A stretch of 64,000 bases of DNA from contig JAUSJA010000027.1 of the NCBI GenBank assembly GCA_030647905.1, positions 62,001-126,000 of the forward strand, given 5' to 3'. The DNA comes from Gemmatimonadaceae bacterium (GTDB taxonomy: Bacteria > Gemmatimonadota > Gemmatimonadetes > Gemmatimonadales > Gemmatimonadaceae). A program made the position numbers and the translations under genes. This document shows, piece by piece, positions 17,629-27,041 of this stretch (the stretch's first letter is position 1; every line of letters begins with the position of its first letter). The notes under the pieces are model-generated. The model worked only from the letters and a program-made list of their open reading frames with translations. It was not told the DNA's origin and ran no database searches.

Positions 17629-20466
17629 GTGAAAGAGAGCATCGTCATCCGCGGCGCCCGACAGCACAATCTCAAGGGATTCGATCTCGAGATTCCGCGC
17701 CGCACCTTCACTGTCATCACCGGGCCCTCGGGATCGGGCAAGTCGTCCCTCGCCTTCGATACGATCTACGCCGAAGGACAGCGCCGGTACGTCGAATCGC
17801 TGTCGGCATACGCCCGCCAGTTTCTCGAACGCATGGAAAAGCCGGACGTCGATTCCATTGACGGATTGTCACCCGCTGTCGCCATCGAGCAGCGGAATCT
17901 GACCAAGACATCGCGCTCCACGGTCGGCACCGCCACCGAGATCTACGACTACCTCCGCCTCCTGTGGGCACGCGTCGGACACACACACTGCCCGGTCTGC
18001 GCGCGCGAGATGAAATCCGACACGGTGCAGTCAGTCGCCGATACGGTGCTTCGGCTGTCGCCTGGAATCCGGTTCTACGTCGCTTTCCCGCTCCGCCTTT
18101 CCGAGCGCGTCACGCACGCGGTCGTGGTGGAGAATCTGCGCGCGCAGGGTTTTCTGCGCGTTTACGCCAGTGGCGCAATGTTGCATCTCGACGACCTCGC
18201 CGGATCGAATACAGATCTCACCAGGGTCGCCGAGGTGCTGGTAGTCGTGGACCGACTGGCGCTGTCAGACGATGTCGGAGCACGTCTCAACGACGCCATC
18301 GGAACCGCTTTCGCCGACGGCGATGGCGAGTGCGTAATCGTTCTCGCGGATACGCTGGAGAAGCTTCGCTTCACCGAAAGATTCGAGTGTCCCTACGACG
18401 GCGCCCGCGCACCGGCGCCGTCGCCCCAGTTGTTCTCGTTCAACAATCCACGCGGCGCGTGCGAGCGATGCAATGGCTTCGGCGCGGTGCTCGAGTACGA
18501 CGAGTCTCTCATCGTTTGCAATCCCGACCGCACTCTCCGGGACGGTGCAATAGATCCGTGGACGAAGCCGCGCTACGACAACAAGCGGCGCGCTCTCGCC
18601 GACTTCGCGAGGCGCGAGGACATTCCGATGGACAAGCCGTGGCGCGAGCTCACCGCGTCGCAGCAGCACATCCTCCTCAACGCACGCACCCGCGGCTACA
18701 AGGGCATCCTGCCCTTCCTCTCCGACCTCGAGGAGAAACGCTACAAGCAGTACATCCGGATCTTCCTTCGCCAGTACCAGACGGCGCAGGAATGTCCCGA
18801 CTGCCACGGCGCCAAGCTGAAGCCGGAAGCGCTCAACGTGCGGGTGGACGGCCGCACCATCGCCGAGATCTCGGACCTCGCTGTGGGCCGTTTGTGCGAG
18901 TGGGTGGATGAGCTCGTCCTGTCGGAGTTCGAGCAGTCGGTCGCCGAGACGATTCTGCGCGAAGCGCGCGAGCGGATCAGATTTCTGCGCGACGTTGGAC
19001 TCGACTACCTGTCGCTCAACCGTGCGACGCGCACGCTGTCCGGCGGTGAAGCGCAGCGAATCGGTCTCGCGAACTCACTCGGATCGCAGCTCGTGGACAC
19101 TCTCTACGTTCTCGACGAGCCATCCATCGGACTGCATCCGCGCGACATGAGCCGCCTCCTCGGTCTCCTGAAGCGGCTTCGCGACTCGGGCAACACCGTT
19201 CTGGTGGTCGAGCACGACCTGGCGGCGATCGAGGCGGCGGACTTCATGGTCGAGCTCGGTCCGGGCAGCGGAGAGCATGGCGGCGAGGTGGTATTCGCCG
19301 GACCAATGTCGCGCGTGCACGAGAGTCCCCTTACCGGAAAGTATCTCACCGGGGAGCGGGAGATTCCGCTTCCGCTGGAGCGCAGACGGGTGGGTCCAAG
19401 ATGGATCACGCTCACCGGCGCGAGAGAGCACAACCTGCAGGGCGTTGACGTTCGGATTCCGCTCGGCGCCATGACAGTGGTCACCGGCGTTTCCGGGTCG
19501 GGAAAAAGCACTCTCGTGCATGACGTCCTGTTCCGCGCGCTCGAGACGCTGATCGAGGGCGAGAACACCGCCAAGCGTCACCTCGGCGAAACGGTCGGAT
19601 CATATTCGACGCTCACCGGCTGGGATGCGATAGACGAAGTCGTGATGATAGACCAGAGCCCGATCGGTAAATCGCCCCGGTCGAATCCGGTCACGTACAT
19701 CAAGGCGTTCGACCAGATCCGATCGATCTTCGCCGACGCGCTGGTCGCGCGGCAGCGCAAGTACACGCCGAGCACGTTCAGCTTTAACGTCGAGGGCGGG
19801 CGGTGCGAGGATTGTGAAGGCGCCGGGTCGCTCGAGGTCGAGATGGTGTTCATGGCCGACGTTCATGTCCCGTGCGACGCGTGCGGGGGCAAGCGGTTCA
19901 AGCCGGAAGTGCTCGACGTCAAGGTGAATGGGAAGAGCATCGCGGACGTGCTCGAGCTCACCGTGGACCAGGCGATCCGGTTCTTCCCGCGCGAGGAGAA
20001 GCTCGGCCAGGCGCTGTGGCAGCTCCAGCAGGTCGGACTGGGATACCTTCGCCTCGGTCAGCCGGCGACGACGCTCTCGGGCGGTGAGTCGCAGCGAATC
20101 AAGATCGCGCGCGAGCTGGCCGCAGCGGGACGGAAGCGCGGGCGCAAGCTGTACATCATGGACGAGCCGACGACGGGGCTGCACCTCGAGGACATCCGGA
20201 AGCTCACTGAGGTTCTCGACCGGCTGATCGAGCATGGCCACACGCTGCTTCTCATCGAGCACAATCTCGACATCGTCAAGATCGCGGACTGGATCATTGA
20301 TCTAGGGCCGGAAGGCGGCATCGGTGGCGGACTCCTCGTGGCGATGGGCCGGCCCGAAGAGATCGCCGCGGTGCCCCAATCGTACACCGGACAGTTTCTC
20401 GCGCCCATCCTGCGCAAGTCACCATTGCCTGTCGCGACCGAGAAGCGGCAACGCGTGGCGCGCTAG
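17629..20466 (+). CDS. uvrA: Excinuclease ABC subunit A
   Basis: 945 residues, the DNA-damage recognition ATPase of nucleotide excision repair. Two ABC modules are visible: Walker A at residues 32-39 (GPSGSGKS), signature [12 protein letters not shown], and in the second half [11 protein letters not shown] with [12 protein letters not shown]. The C-terminal zinc finger is complete (CEDCEGAG...CDACGGKR). In the first zinc module the usual Cys-x2-Cys is Cys-Pro-Tyr-Asp, so one ligand is missing, while the later CERC pair is kept. The start is a GTG at 17629. The last codons overlap the convergent SDR gene by four bases. Confidence 0.97.
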   Translation: MKESIVIRGARQHNLKGFDLEIPRRTFTVITGPSGSGKSSLAFDTIYAEGQRRYVESLSAYARQFLERMEKPDVDSIDGLSPAVAIEQRNLTKTSRSTVGTATEIYDYLRLLWARVGHTHCPVCAREMKSDTVQSVADTVLRLSPGIRFYVAFPLRLSERVTHAVVVENLRAQGFLRVYASGAMLHLDDLAGSNTDLTRVAEVLVVVDRLALSDDVGARLNDAIGTAFADGDGECVIVLADTLEKLRFTERFECPYDGARAPAPSPQLFSFNNPRGACERCNGFGAVLEYDESLIVCNPDRTLRDGAIDPWTKPRYDNKRRALADFARREDIPMDKPWRELTASQQHILLNARTRGYKGILPFLSDLEEKRYKQYIRIFLRQYQTAQECPDCHGAKLKPEALNVRVDGRTIAEISDLAVGRLCEWVDELVLSEFEQSVAETILREARERIRFLRDVGLDYLSLNRATRTLSGGEAQRIGLANSLGSQLVDTLYVLDEPSIGLHPRDMSRLLGLLKRLRDSGNTVLVVEHDLAAIEAADFMVELGPGSGEHGGEVVFAGPMSRVHESPLTGKYLTGEREIPLPLERRRVGPRWITLTGAREHNLQGVDVRIPLGAMTVVTGVSGSGKSTLVHDVLFRALETLIEGENTAKRHLGETVGSYSTLTGWDAIDEVVMIDQSPIGKSPRSNPVTYIKAFDQIRSIFADALVARQRKYTPSTFSFNVEGGRCEDCEGAGSLEVEMVFMADVHVPCDACGGKRFKPEVLDVKVNGKSIADVLELTVDQAIRFFPREEKLGQALWQLQQVGLGYLRLGQPATTLSGGESQRIKIARELAAAGRKRGRKLYIMDEPTTGLHLEDIRKLTEVLDRLIEHGHTLLLIEHNLDIVKIADWIIDLGPEGGIGGGLLVAMGRPEEIAAVPQSYTGQFLAPILRKSPLPVATEKRQRVAR

Positions 20467-21266
20467 CGATTCTCCTGCGCCATGCGCGCGAGCTTCGTGA
20501 CGAGCGCGCGCGGTGCGATCCTCTCCGCCTGCACCATGATCCTGTCGCGCACGCCCGGGATCGCGACACGCGTTCCCCGCATCATCGCCGCGTAGCCATA
20601 CCGCGCAACGTCATCGGCTGCGGCGACGCCGAGCCTGGTGAACAATCTGGAATTGGAGGTGCCCGCCGTTTTGGCGAAATGCGTCGCCGTCGCGCCAGGG
20701 CAGAGGCATGTCACCGTGACGTCGCTATTGCGCAGCTCCTCGGCGAGCGCCTGGGAGAAGCTGAGGACGTATGCCTTGGTTGCGTAGTACACCGCCATCA
20801 GAGGGCCGGGCTGGAATGCGGCAGTGGAGGCGACGTTCATGACGCGCCCTTCCCTGCGTTGCAGCATTGCCGGAAGAAACAGCTTCGCGAGGTGTGTGAG
20901 CGCGGCGATGTTGACCTGGATCATGTCCAGCTCGCGATCCAGGTCGGTGTCGCTGAACTCGCCGCCCAGCCCGAAGCCAGCGTTGTTGATGAGGAAATCA
21001 ACGCGCTTTCCCTCCGCCGTGACGGCATCGAACAATCTTTGCGGTGACGCCGGATCCGCGAGATCCGACGCGATGACCATGACTTTGACGCCGTACTTTC
21101 CTTCGAGAGTCCCCGCCGCGGCCTCGAGGGCATCGCGGTGGCGCGCGACGAGGATGAGATCATGACCGTGGGCGGCGAGCTGCTTTGCGAGCTCCAGGCC
21201 GATGCCGGCCGAGCCCCCGGTTACGAGGGCGGTCTTTTTCTGATTTGATTTTGACGTGGTGGTCAT
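20463..21266 (-). CDS. Short-chain dehydrogenase/reductase
   Basis: 267 residues, classical SDR. The N-terminal NADP-type motif TGGSAGIG (about residues 16-23), the NNAGFG loop and the catalytic YYATKAY (Tyr-x3-Lys) are present. It resembles the DltE/YqjQ-like group of uncharacterised SDRs. The substrate is unknown. The ATG at 21266 is favoured because the family begins about ten residues before the TGG motif; there is no strong ribosome site. The gene ends inside the stop codon region of uvrA. Confidence 0.92.
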   Translation of the reverse strand: MTTTSKSNQKKTALVTGGSAGIGLELAKQLAAHGHDLILVARHRDALEAAAGTLEGKYGVKVMVIASDLADPASPQRLFDAVTAEGKRVDFLINNAGFGLGGEFSDTDLDRELDMIQVNIAALTHLAKLFLPAMLQRREGRVMNVASTAAFQPGPLMAVYYATKAYVLSFSQALAEELRNSDVTVTCLCPGATATHFAKTAGTSNSRLFTRLGVAAADDVARYGYAAMMRGTRVAIPGVRDRIMVQAERIAPRALVTKLARMAQENR

Positions 21267-21396
21267 CTTGTCTGGGATATGGAGGGACGTCCTGGCGGGC
21301 TGGAGTGGATAATAGACGGCATCCAACGGCAAGGCGCATGCGACGAGCCATCGCGGTTGATTTAGGTCTTCGCCCGGCGTAGTTTTCTCAGACCAT

Positions 21397-21469
21397 TCCC
21401 GAGTAGCTCAGGTGGTAGAGCAGGTGACTGTTAATCACCGGGTCGGGGGTTCAAGTCCCTCCTCGGGAG
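21397..21469 (+). tRNA. tRNA-Asn (anticodon GTT)
   Basis: 73-nt cloverleaf: acceptor TCCCGAG pairs with CTCGGGA, the D-arm starts GCTCAGGTGGTAGAGC, the anticodon loop is CTGTTAA (anticodon GTT), and the T-arm contains GGTTCAAGTCC. The 3' CCA is not encoded. It is followed by an islet with a transposase remnant. Confidence 0.96.
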
Positions 21470-21502
21470 CTTTGTAAGTGGGTCCATGACAAGTAGTTAG
21501 GG

Positions 21503-21541
21503 AACAGGCTCAGGCGAACTTGCCCGAGCCTGTTTCTTTTT
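21503..21541 (+). terminator. Rho-independent terminator after tRNA-Asn
   Basis: A 13-bp stem (AACAGGCTCAGGC with GCCCGAGCCTGTT, one mismatch) closes a 6-base loop and is followed by TTCTTTTTA. It ends the tRNA transcript. Confidence 0.85.
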
Positions 21542-21653
21542 ATGCACCCAACCAACTACTGACCTTCATGAAATTGGGGTGAGGCCCCGGCGCGGGGATT
21601 CCGCACACGTACGCACATGTCGCGCGAAAGCGCTTACCCGAACTCGCTGAAGA

Positions 21654-22073
21654 TCAGTAACGGGGGATGTCCGGCGCCGCCTCCCGTGCCTTGATCTCGA
21701 TCGGCTCCGCGGCGCCCTCGCCGGGCGTCCGCGGGATGCCGTTCTCGGTGAAGAAGCGCGTCATGAATCGCTGCCCCTCACCGATCCGCTCGACCTCGAT
21801 CGCGACGGCGTCCACGGACTGCTCGAGGTGCGTCAAGCCGTCGGTGAACTCGCGGGGTAGGTCAGGGATCGCCGACCCCCCCCAGCGCCAGATACGGCGC
21901 GCGTAGCGCCTCGGTGCGAGCCGCCACACGAGGTACGCGCCGAGGAGCAGCAGCCCGGCATGTACGCCGGTATGGAGCAGTTCCCCCTCCGCGGCGGCGA
22001 TCCCCGCGCCGGCCAGGTTGACGACGATGAAGAGCACGGCCACCACCAGCCAGACCTTGGAGCGCCGAGTCAT
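21654..22073 (-). CDS. Small two-helix membrane protein, unknown
   Basis: 139 residues: two hydrophobic helices (about 8-28 and 37-50), a basic RRYARR turn and a soluble C-terminal part with a predicted amphipathic helix (about 75-108). No family recognised. The start is supported by AGGAGG nine bases upstream. It lies in the accessory stretch between tRNA-Asn and the amidohydrolase, next to a transposase remnant, so it may belong to an islet inserted beside the tRNA. A related-looking membrane protein follows at 22592. Confidence 0.65.
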   Translation of the reverse strand: MTRRSKVWLVVAVLFIVVNLAGAGIAAAEGELLHTGVHAGLLLLGAYLVWRLAPRRYARRIWRWGGSAIPDLPREFTDGLTHLEQSVDAVAIEVERIGEGQRFMTRFFTENGIPRTPGEGAAEPIEIKAREAAPDIPRY

Positions 22074-22310
22074 GAGGAACGCCTCCTGTGGTTGCTAGCT
22101 AGTGTCCGTCCTGAAACGGTGGTTTCTGTCGGGCGGTGAGTCAAGCCTGCATTCGTTGTGAGGCCTTTTGTGTGCGGCTTTGGCTTGATGTTGCGTGACG
22201 ATGTTTTTGTACGGCGTGCGGGCGCGCCTTTTGACACTGACGGCCAGATCGAAGCCACGCCGGAGAGAAAAACGATTTCTTCGGCGCGGTGAAGTTGGCT
22301 GCGTGGAGGT

Positions 22311-22510
22311 TCAGGCCAATCGGTGTCGCGCGAGAGTGAGCAGGTTGGCCGTGAGCACTCCCATTCGCACGTAGGCGACGAAGCCAGTCGCGCCTTTCCA
22401 CGTGCAGCGGTCCAGCCCGAAGGCGCGCTTGAGGAGCGAGATCACGCTCTCGATCCCGGCGCGAAATGCGCGGAGCTTTCGGTAGACCCAGCTGCTTTTC
22501 ACCATGTCGA
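22311..22510 (-). mobile_element. Transposase C-terminal remnant (IS with DDE domain)
   Basis: The frame ending at 22311 encodes about 65 residues of a DDE transposase end: a Glu-containing helix GIESVISLLKRAFGLDRC, then WKGATGFVAYV and a Leu-rich tail. The rest of the transposase is missing; the sequence upstream of about 22510 no longer matches and another gene ends at 22592. The downstream 22074-22310 stretch is probably the IS 3' end, with a possible terminal repeat near 22100 (AGTGTCCGTCCTGAAA). The element is dead. Confidence 0.75.
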
Positions 22511-22591
22511 GCACGGCCAGTCCGCGGCGCGCAGGATTCCGAACGAGATGCGAATCATGTGGGAGACCTCTCTCGGTAGAAAATGGTTGGC

Positions 22592-22921
22592 CTACGGGGC
22601 CCGCCGGGCGAGTCGCATCGCGAGCGCTCGACCCAGATACGCCGCAACGCCGGCGACGAGCAACGTGGCGGCGGCGATTCCGGGCGCGGACACCGCCATC
22701 ACGAGCAACGCGCCCCAGCAGACGAGCAACCCGAGCCACCACTTGCGCGGATACAGATACCCGACGATGAGCGCGCCGGGGATGTGCCACACCGCGACGT
22801 ACGCGGCCACCATGCCCGGCGACCAGCTCGTCGGGGAATCGGAGAAAGTGACGACGACTCCCCAGAAACCGGTGGCGAGCACCAGAACGATCGTTACGGC
22901 GAGTCGGGATCCCACGTTCAT
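22592..22921 (-). CDS. Four-helix membrane protein, unknown
   Basis: 109 residues with about four hydrophobic helices, short loops and a basic C-terminus (MRLARRAP). No domain recognised; the size and layout resemble small uncharacterised membrane proteins of mobile regions. The ATG at 22921 is preceded by AAGGTGG at correct spacing; an earlier start at 22981 lacks this. The downstream end abuts the transposase remnant, but the protein appears intact. Confidence 0.6.
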   Translation of the reverse strand: MNVGSRLAVTIVLVLATGFWGVVVTFSDSPTSWSPGMVAAYVAVWHIPGALIVGYLYPRKWWLGLLVCWGALLVMAVSAPGIAAATLLVAGVAAYLGRALAMRLARRAP

Positions 22922-23485
22922 CAGTGCCACCTTGACGTCACGAGAAGCAAACCTACAAGCAGACCGTGAGAACACCATCACGGGTGCGCCACTCTTTTCT
23001 ATCGCGTTAACACCACGTCGTGAGTTTCAGGACGCGCTCTAGCTAACGCCCATTATGCCGCAAGCGGAACAGGTGAACGCTGCGGTCCGACGCCGCGGCA
23101 TGGTCGCCTCGGCCACGGACCCTACGTGAGGCGGTACTGCGTGGTTTCAGTCGGCTGCGCCACACCGAGGAAGCGTGGAACGCCCATACCTTCGCCAGTG
23201 CCGGGGTCATATAGCTCCGCCAAGACACCCGTCCCGAGGCTCCCCCGGCGTTCATCGCGCTCTCGCTCCTGCGTTGACTGTTCTTCCTGACGGGTCTTAC
23301 GTGAGTGTTCCAGGGTCTCCCACGTGGTGTATGTATACCAGATAAGTCCGACAGCCGTGACCCTTCCCTTGTTGTGGAGGCATGCGGCACTGCCGTGCTT
23401 CGCCTGGGAAGCCGTCCGGCGAACCACCGCGCGTGAGCCCGCGACCATGCGCGCCGGAGAGACCAAATCCGCGTGATGGCGGGCG
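22922..23485. other. Gap with remnant of a membrane-anchored coding frame
   Basis: No intact gene. On the minus strand, about 23122-23370, the translation looks like a real protein end: one membrane helix (TAVGLIWYTYTTWETLEH), a charged coiled-coil-like stretch and a soluble tail to a stop at 23122. No start codon with a ribosome site is found, so it is probably a truncated islet gene. Near 23040-23100 is a GC-rich segment (TAACGCCCATTATGCCGCAAG) that resembles intergenic cassette sequences but lacks a full recombination site. Confidence 0.4.
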
Positions 23486-24832
23486 CTACCTGGCGCCCGC
23501 CCCCTTGTAGATAACTCCATTCTTCATCACGAAGCTCACGTGCTCCGTGCGATGGATGTCCTCGAGCGGATTGCCCAGCACGGCGACGATGTCGGCGAGC
23601 TTGCCCGCCTCGATCGAGCCGACGCGTTTCTCCCAGCCGAAAAGCTTCGCCCCGTTCAGCGTGCCAGCGGTGAGCGATGCGATCGGAGTCAGTCCTCCCC
23701 ACTCCACCATCAATCCGAACTCGCGCGCGTTGGTCCCGTGCTGAATGACACCGGCGTCGGTACCCAGCGCGATCTGCACCTTATGCGCGGCGGCGAGCCG
23801 GATGCCGTTTCTCATGGCTGCCGCCGCGGCAAGCGCCTTTTCCGCACGCAGACCCTTGAGCACGCCATTTTTCGCGAAGCCTTCGACCCCCGCGCCGGCC
23901 ATCAACGTCGGAACGAGAATTGTCCCGTGCTGCACCATCAGCTTTGCGCCTTCCTCATCGAGGAACGAGCCATGCTCGATGGACGCCACACCGGCGCGCG
24001 TGGCAATCTTGATTCCTTCGGTTCCGTGGGCGTGCGCCGCAACCTTGCGGCCCAGCTTGGTCGCCTCGTCCACGATCGCCTTCATCTCCTCGTAGGTGTA
24101 CTGCGTCGCTCCGACAGCGTCACCCTCGGATAACACGCCCCCGGTCGCGCACGCCTTGATGACGTCGGCGCCGTACTTCACCTGGTACCGCACGGCCGCC
24201 CGTACCTCTTCGGGACCGTTCGCGACTCCCTCACGGTAGCTCCGCTCGAGAAGTCCCGGACGCCAACCGTTGTCGTCACAGTGTCCGCCGGTGATTCCCA
24301 GGGCATGCCCCGCCGCCGCCATTCGCGGACCGATCGCTCTCCCGTCGTCAATCGCCTGGCGCAGCGCCATGTCACCGAAGTCGCCCGAGCCGACGACGCG
24401 AATGGACGTAAACCCGGCCATCAACGTCTTCTGCGCGTTCGACACACCGAGTATGGCGGCGTAGCCCGGGTAATCCTTGACGCTGGAGAGGTCCGCCATG
24501 GGATCGCCAAGCGTGCGTCCGGTGATGTGAGTGTGCGCATCAATGAAGCCGGGAAGCAGCGTCACGTCGCCAAGCTCCACTACGCGCGCCCCCGCGGGCA
24601 CTGCGACGCTCGACGCCGGCCCGGCGGCGACGATCCGGTCGCCCGTCACGACGATCGCCGCATTCAGCACTACCGCCGGGCTTGCGATGGTTATCATCCG
24701 CGCCGCCTTCAGCACGACAGTCTCCGGCGGTGCAGTCTGAGCGGCCGGTGCCTGCGCGCGCGATGCCGGCACGGCCGTCGTGACAAATAGGGCGGCGAGG
24801 AGCAGGCCGAGCGCGGCGCGAATGCGAGTCAT
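23486..24832 (-). CDS. Secreted amidohydrolase (imidazolonepropionase/prolidase-like)
   Basis: About 448 residues with a signal peptide (about 1-28, ending near SRAQA). The metal-dependent amidohydrolase barrel shows the DAHTH metal motif near residue 100, a later His in KVAAHAHGTEG, IEHGSFLDEEG, and Asp in ALGTDAGV. Family members hydrolyse dipeptides (Xaa-Pro, Xaa-Arg) or cyclic amides in the periplasm; the true substrate is unknown. The reading frame starts GTG-ATG; I take the ATG at 24832. It is the first stable gene after the tRNA-Asn islet. Confidence 0.9.
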   Translation of the reverse strand: MTRIRAALGLLLAALFVTTAVPASRAQAPAAQTAPPETVVLKAARMITIASPAVVLNAAIVVTGDRIVAAGPASSVAVPAGARVVELGDVTLLPGFIDAHTHITGRTLGDPMADLSSVKDYPGYAAILGVSNAQKTLMAGFTSIRVVGSGDFGDMALRQAIDDGRAIGPRMAAAGHALGITGGHCDDNGWRPGLLERSYREGVANGPEEVRAAVRYQVKYGADVIKACATGGVLSEGDAVGATQYTYEEMKAIVDEATKLGRKVAAHAHGTEGIKIATRAGVASIEHGSFLDEEGAKLMVQHGTILVPTLMAGAGVEGFAKNGVLKGLRAEKALAAAAAMRNGIRLAAAHKVQIALGTDAGVIQHGTNAREFGLMVEWGGLTPIASLTAGTLNGAKLFGWEKRVGSIEAGKLADIVAVLGNPLEDIHRTEHVSFVMKNGVIYKGAGAR

Positions 24833-24874
24833 CACGGTAATCTCATTTGTGAAGTGTGGTCCTTCGATGTCATA

Positions 24875-25783
24875 TCAACTGAGCGTTCGCGCAGGCCCGG
24901 TAACGACCCGCAGCGCCAACGGGCAGGAAATTACGTCGAGCGAAGCGGTTCGCGCACGGTGCAGCTCTCCGTCGGTCTCGTACGTGGGCGCCGCCTCGAA
25001 CTTCAACTCGAATGACCGCGAGCGCTCCATCACGCAGCCTGGCTGGCTCTCGTGCGCTCCCATCGTCGCCGCCACGAGCATGGCGATCCTGCGCGCCGGC
25101 GGCAGAAAAAGGATGGAAACCGCGTCGAGGCAGCCATCAGTCACTGATGCGTTCGGGGCGATCCTGAACATTCCGCCGAAATTCGCGGAGTTCGCGATCA
25201 CCAGCAGCATGTGCAGCTGCGCCGGACGATGTGATTCCTCCGACCTTACCTCCACCTCGATGCCCGCGAACCCGAAAATCTGACGGACCGCCGTGTAGAG
25301 GTACACCGAGCTGCCACGCAGCCATCGCGTGCGCCTGATTTCCTCGAGCACCGCGACGTCGAACCCGAATCCGCAGCAGTTGACGAAGAAGACGTCCTCG
25401 ATCCGGCCGACATCCACCCGCGAACCGGCCGGCTCCACGCAAAGTCGCGCAATCGTCTCGGCGCTCGCTCTTTCCGTGCCGAGCACTTTGGCGAAGTCGT
25501 TACCTGTCCCCGCGGACATGACTGCTAGCCGCGCGTCGCTCCCGGAGTGAAGGATGGCGTTCGCGACATTGGATGTCGTGCCATCGCCGCCAACCGCGAC
25601 GAGAGTGGTGAACCCGTCGGCGATGGCCTGCCTGGCGCTACCGGCCTCGTCGCCCTTGTGAGCGGTCGTCCGGATGTCGCTCACGCCGATCTCGGCGAAC
25701 CGCGCCGAGATCTCGGGAATCATTCGCGCCGCGCGTCCTCTTCCCGCTACCGGGTTGACGATGACGCAGACGCGCTCATCCAT
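24875..25783 (-). CDS. YegS/DagK-family lipid kinase
   Basis: 302 residues. The diacylglycerol-kinase catalytic domain shows NPVAGRGRA at the N-terminus, the nucleotide-binding GGDGT at 65-69 and SAGTGNDFAK. The C-terminal half has a DG-type beta domain. It phosphorylates a membrane lipid (diacylglycerol, phosphatidylglycerol or sphingosine-like). The ATG overlaps the TGA of a short YciI-like frame (TGATG), so it is probably the second gene of a unit whose first gene has been truncated. Confidence 0.9.
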   Translation of the reverse strand: MDERVCVIVNPVAGRGRAARMIPEISARFAEIGVSDIRTTAHKGDEAGSARQAIADGFTTLVAVGGDGTTSNVANAILHSGSDARLAVMSAGTGNDFAKVLGTERASAETIARLCVEPAGSRVDVGRIEDVFFVNCCGFGFDVAVLEEIRRTRWLRGSSVYLYTAVRQIFGFAGIEVEVRSEESHRPAQLHMLLVIANSANFGGMFRIAPNASVTDGCLDAVSILFLPPARRIAMLVAATMGAHESQPGCVMERSRSFELKFEAAPTYETDGELHRARTASLDVISCPLALRVVTGPARTLS

Positions 25784-25926
25784 CAATGTGTGCCCAGCTG
25801 CTTCCAGGGCATGGCGGGAATATCCGCGCGCTCGGCGAATACTCCGGCAGCGAGCAATGGCCACACGCGCGCCTTGTCGGCGTCCGTGAACGAGAAGATC
25901 GCCATCCCGGTGACAGCTTCATCCAC
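25783..25926 (-). pseudogene. YciI-like domain C-terminal fragment
   Basis: About 47 codons end in a pattern typical of YCII-related proteins: a helix with TDADKARVW, then AAGVFAERADIPAMPWKQLG, in which the PWKQ ending is the family hallmark. The N-terminal half of the domain is missing, and the divergent DoxX fragment starts 55 bases away, so both genes look cut at a shared breakpoint. A GTG at 25926 could start it. Its TGA overlaps the lipid kinase ATG. Confidence 0.45.
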
Positions 25927-25980
25927 GTCTCCAACGGTGCAATGCGATACATGACGTTCGGACCCGACTATAATAGGACG

Positions 25981-26157
25981 ATGCAACGTCCGCGAAATCT
26001 CTTTTTTCTGTCCGCTCTGTTCATTTTCGCGGGAGCCATGCACTTCGTGATTCCGCGCGGCTATGCGGCGATAATGCCGCAATGGGTTCCGTTGCCCGGA
26101 CTGCAGCGCTTGGCGGGACTGGGACTGATCAGCGCTCAGCCCCGGACGACTTTGTAA
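25981..26157 (+). pseudogene. DoxX-like membrane protein, truncated
   Basis: 58 codons begin like DoxX/DoxD-family proteins (first helix LFFLSALFIFAGAMHFVIP, then AAIMPQWVPLPG), but after the first loop the frame jumps into LGLISAQPRTTL and stops. The normal family has four helices and about 120-130 residues, so about half is missing, consistent with an internal deletion or frameshift. The next gene starts on the other strand 10 bases later. Confidence 0.6.
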
Positions 26158-26166
26158 ACGCGCCCG

Positions 26167-26670
26167 CTAGTCTTCGAGCACCGGCTCGTACCCGTCGTCG
26201 CTCACCGGAGCCAGATGGCTGTTCCCGCTGAGAACCCGCGCGCATGTGTTCCAGCGAAGGATCGCGTCATCGTTGCCGGCCGGCCGGATCGCCTCGGCCT
26301 TCTCGTACCAGTCCATCGCCTCGCGGAGCGACTCGTACACGATCGCCCCGGAGCCCATCCCTCCCTGCGCCAGCAGCGCCTGGCCTCTTCGCTCGGCGAT
26401 CATCCCGGAGTAGTAGGCGCGCTGATACTCGTCGGTGATGCGCGCGAGATACTCCTTCGCCCGCATCACGCCCGACACCGCGACGCCGCTGTGCAGATCG
26501 GTGAGAGCGAGGACCAGCATCACGAGCACCTGCTGGTTCTCCGGATCCACCTCAAGGATGTCGAGGCAGATGCTCTCTGCCGCCCACGACTGGTTGAGCA
26601 GGCGATAGCGCTCGGCCTTCTGAATCGCGCGGGGAATGGCGTCGCGCGAGATCGGCTTCAGCTTGAACAT
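26167..26670 (-). CDS. TPR-like soluble protein, unknown
   Basis: 167 residues, all-helical, with a TPR-like pair in the N-terminal half (RYRLLNQSWAAESICLDILE, VDPENQQVLVMLVLAL) and a second helical repeat around MDWYEKAEAIRPAGNDDAIL. No signal peptide. TPR proteins act as adaptors; no partner is evident. The ATG is chosen as first Met of the frame. It is followed by a short zinc-ribbon-like gene in the upstream direction (26762-26977). Confidence 0.75.
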   Translation of the reverse strand: MFKLKPISRDAIPRAIQKAERYRLLNQSWAAESICLDILEVDPENQQVLVMLVLALTDLHSGVAVSGVMRAKEYLARITDEYQRAYYSGMIAERRGQALLAQGGMGSGAIVYESLREAMDWYEKAEAIRPAGNDDAILRWNTCARVLSGNSHLAPVSDDGYEPVLED

Positions 26671-26761
26671 GTGCTCACCTTCTACTCGGAGACCGACGTC
26701 GTGTAGCTCTCGAGGTGCCCGTTCGACGCCGGATCTGCACTACATCGACGCCCACCACCGG

Positions 26762-26977
26762 CTATTTCTTTTCCTGCTGGGTCTTGTCGGCGACGTACAG
26801 CTCGAGATAGCCACACTCCTCGCAGACGAACGGCATCACGACGAGGCCCGAATTGGGATTGATCGTTCCGTCAGTGGCGCCGCCCGTCATGTTCACGAGA
26901 GCCTTCAGAGTCTCGGTGCGGTTCATCCGTGCGCTGGGGTGGTTGATGCAGTAGCGCTTCCCTTCCTTGATCGGCAT
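26762..26977 (-). CDS. Small zinc-ribbon-like protein, unknown
   Basis: 71 residues. Two half-sites suggest metal binding: Cys10-x2-His13 near the N-terminus and CEEC (Cys52, Cys55) followed by GYLELYVADK. This is the layout of short zinc-ribbon proteins. No specific family recognised. Starts MPIKEGKRYC at 26977. It lies upstream of the TPR-like gene on the same strand, and the Spy-like gene lies further upstream. Confidence 0.65.
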   Translation of the reverse strand: MPIKEGKRYCINHPSARMNRTETLKALVNMTGGATDGTINPNSGLVVMPFVCEECGYLELYVADKTQQEKK

Positions 26978-27041
26978 GCAGTGTCCCGTGAATGGGTTGG
27001 TGGTCTGGGGAACGGTGGCCAAATGTAGGGATGCTCGTACG

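Noticed and set aside
23040-23110. Integron attC-like segment (TAACGCCCATTATGCCGCAAG)
   Set aside because: No matching right-hand core site or complementary arm at the other end, and no integrase; at most an unrelated intergenic repeat.
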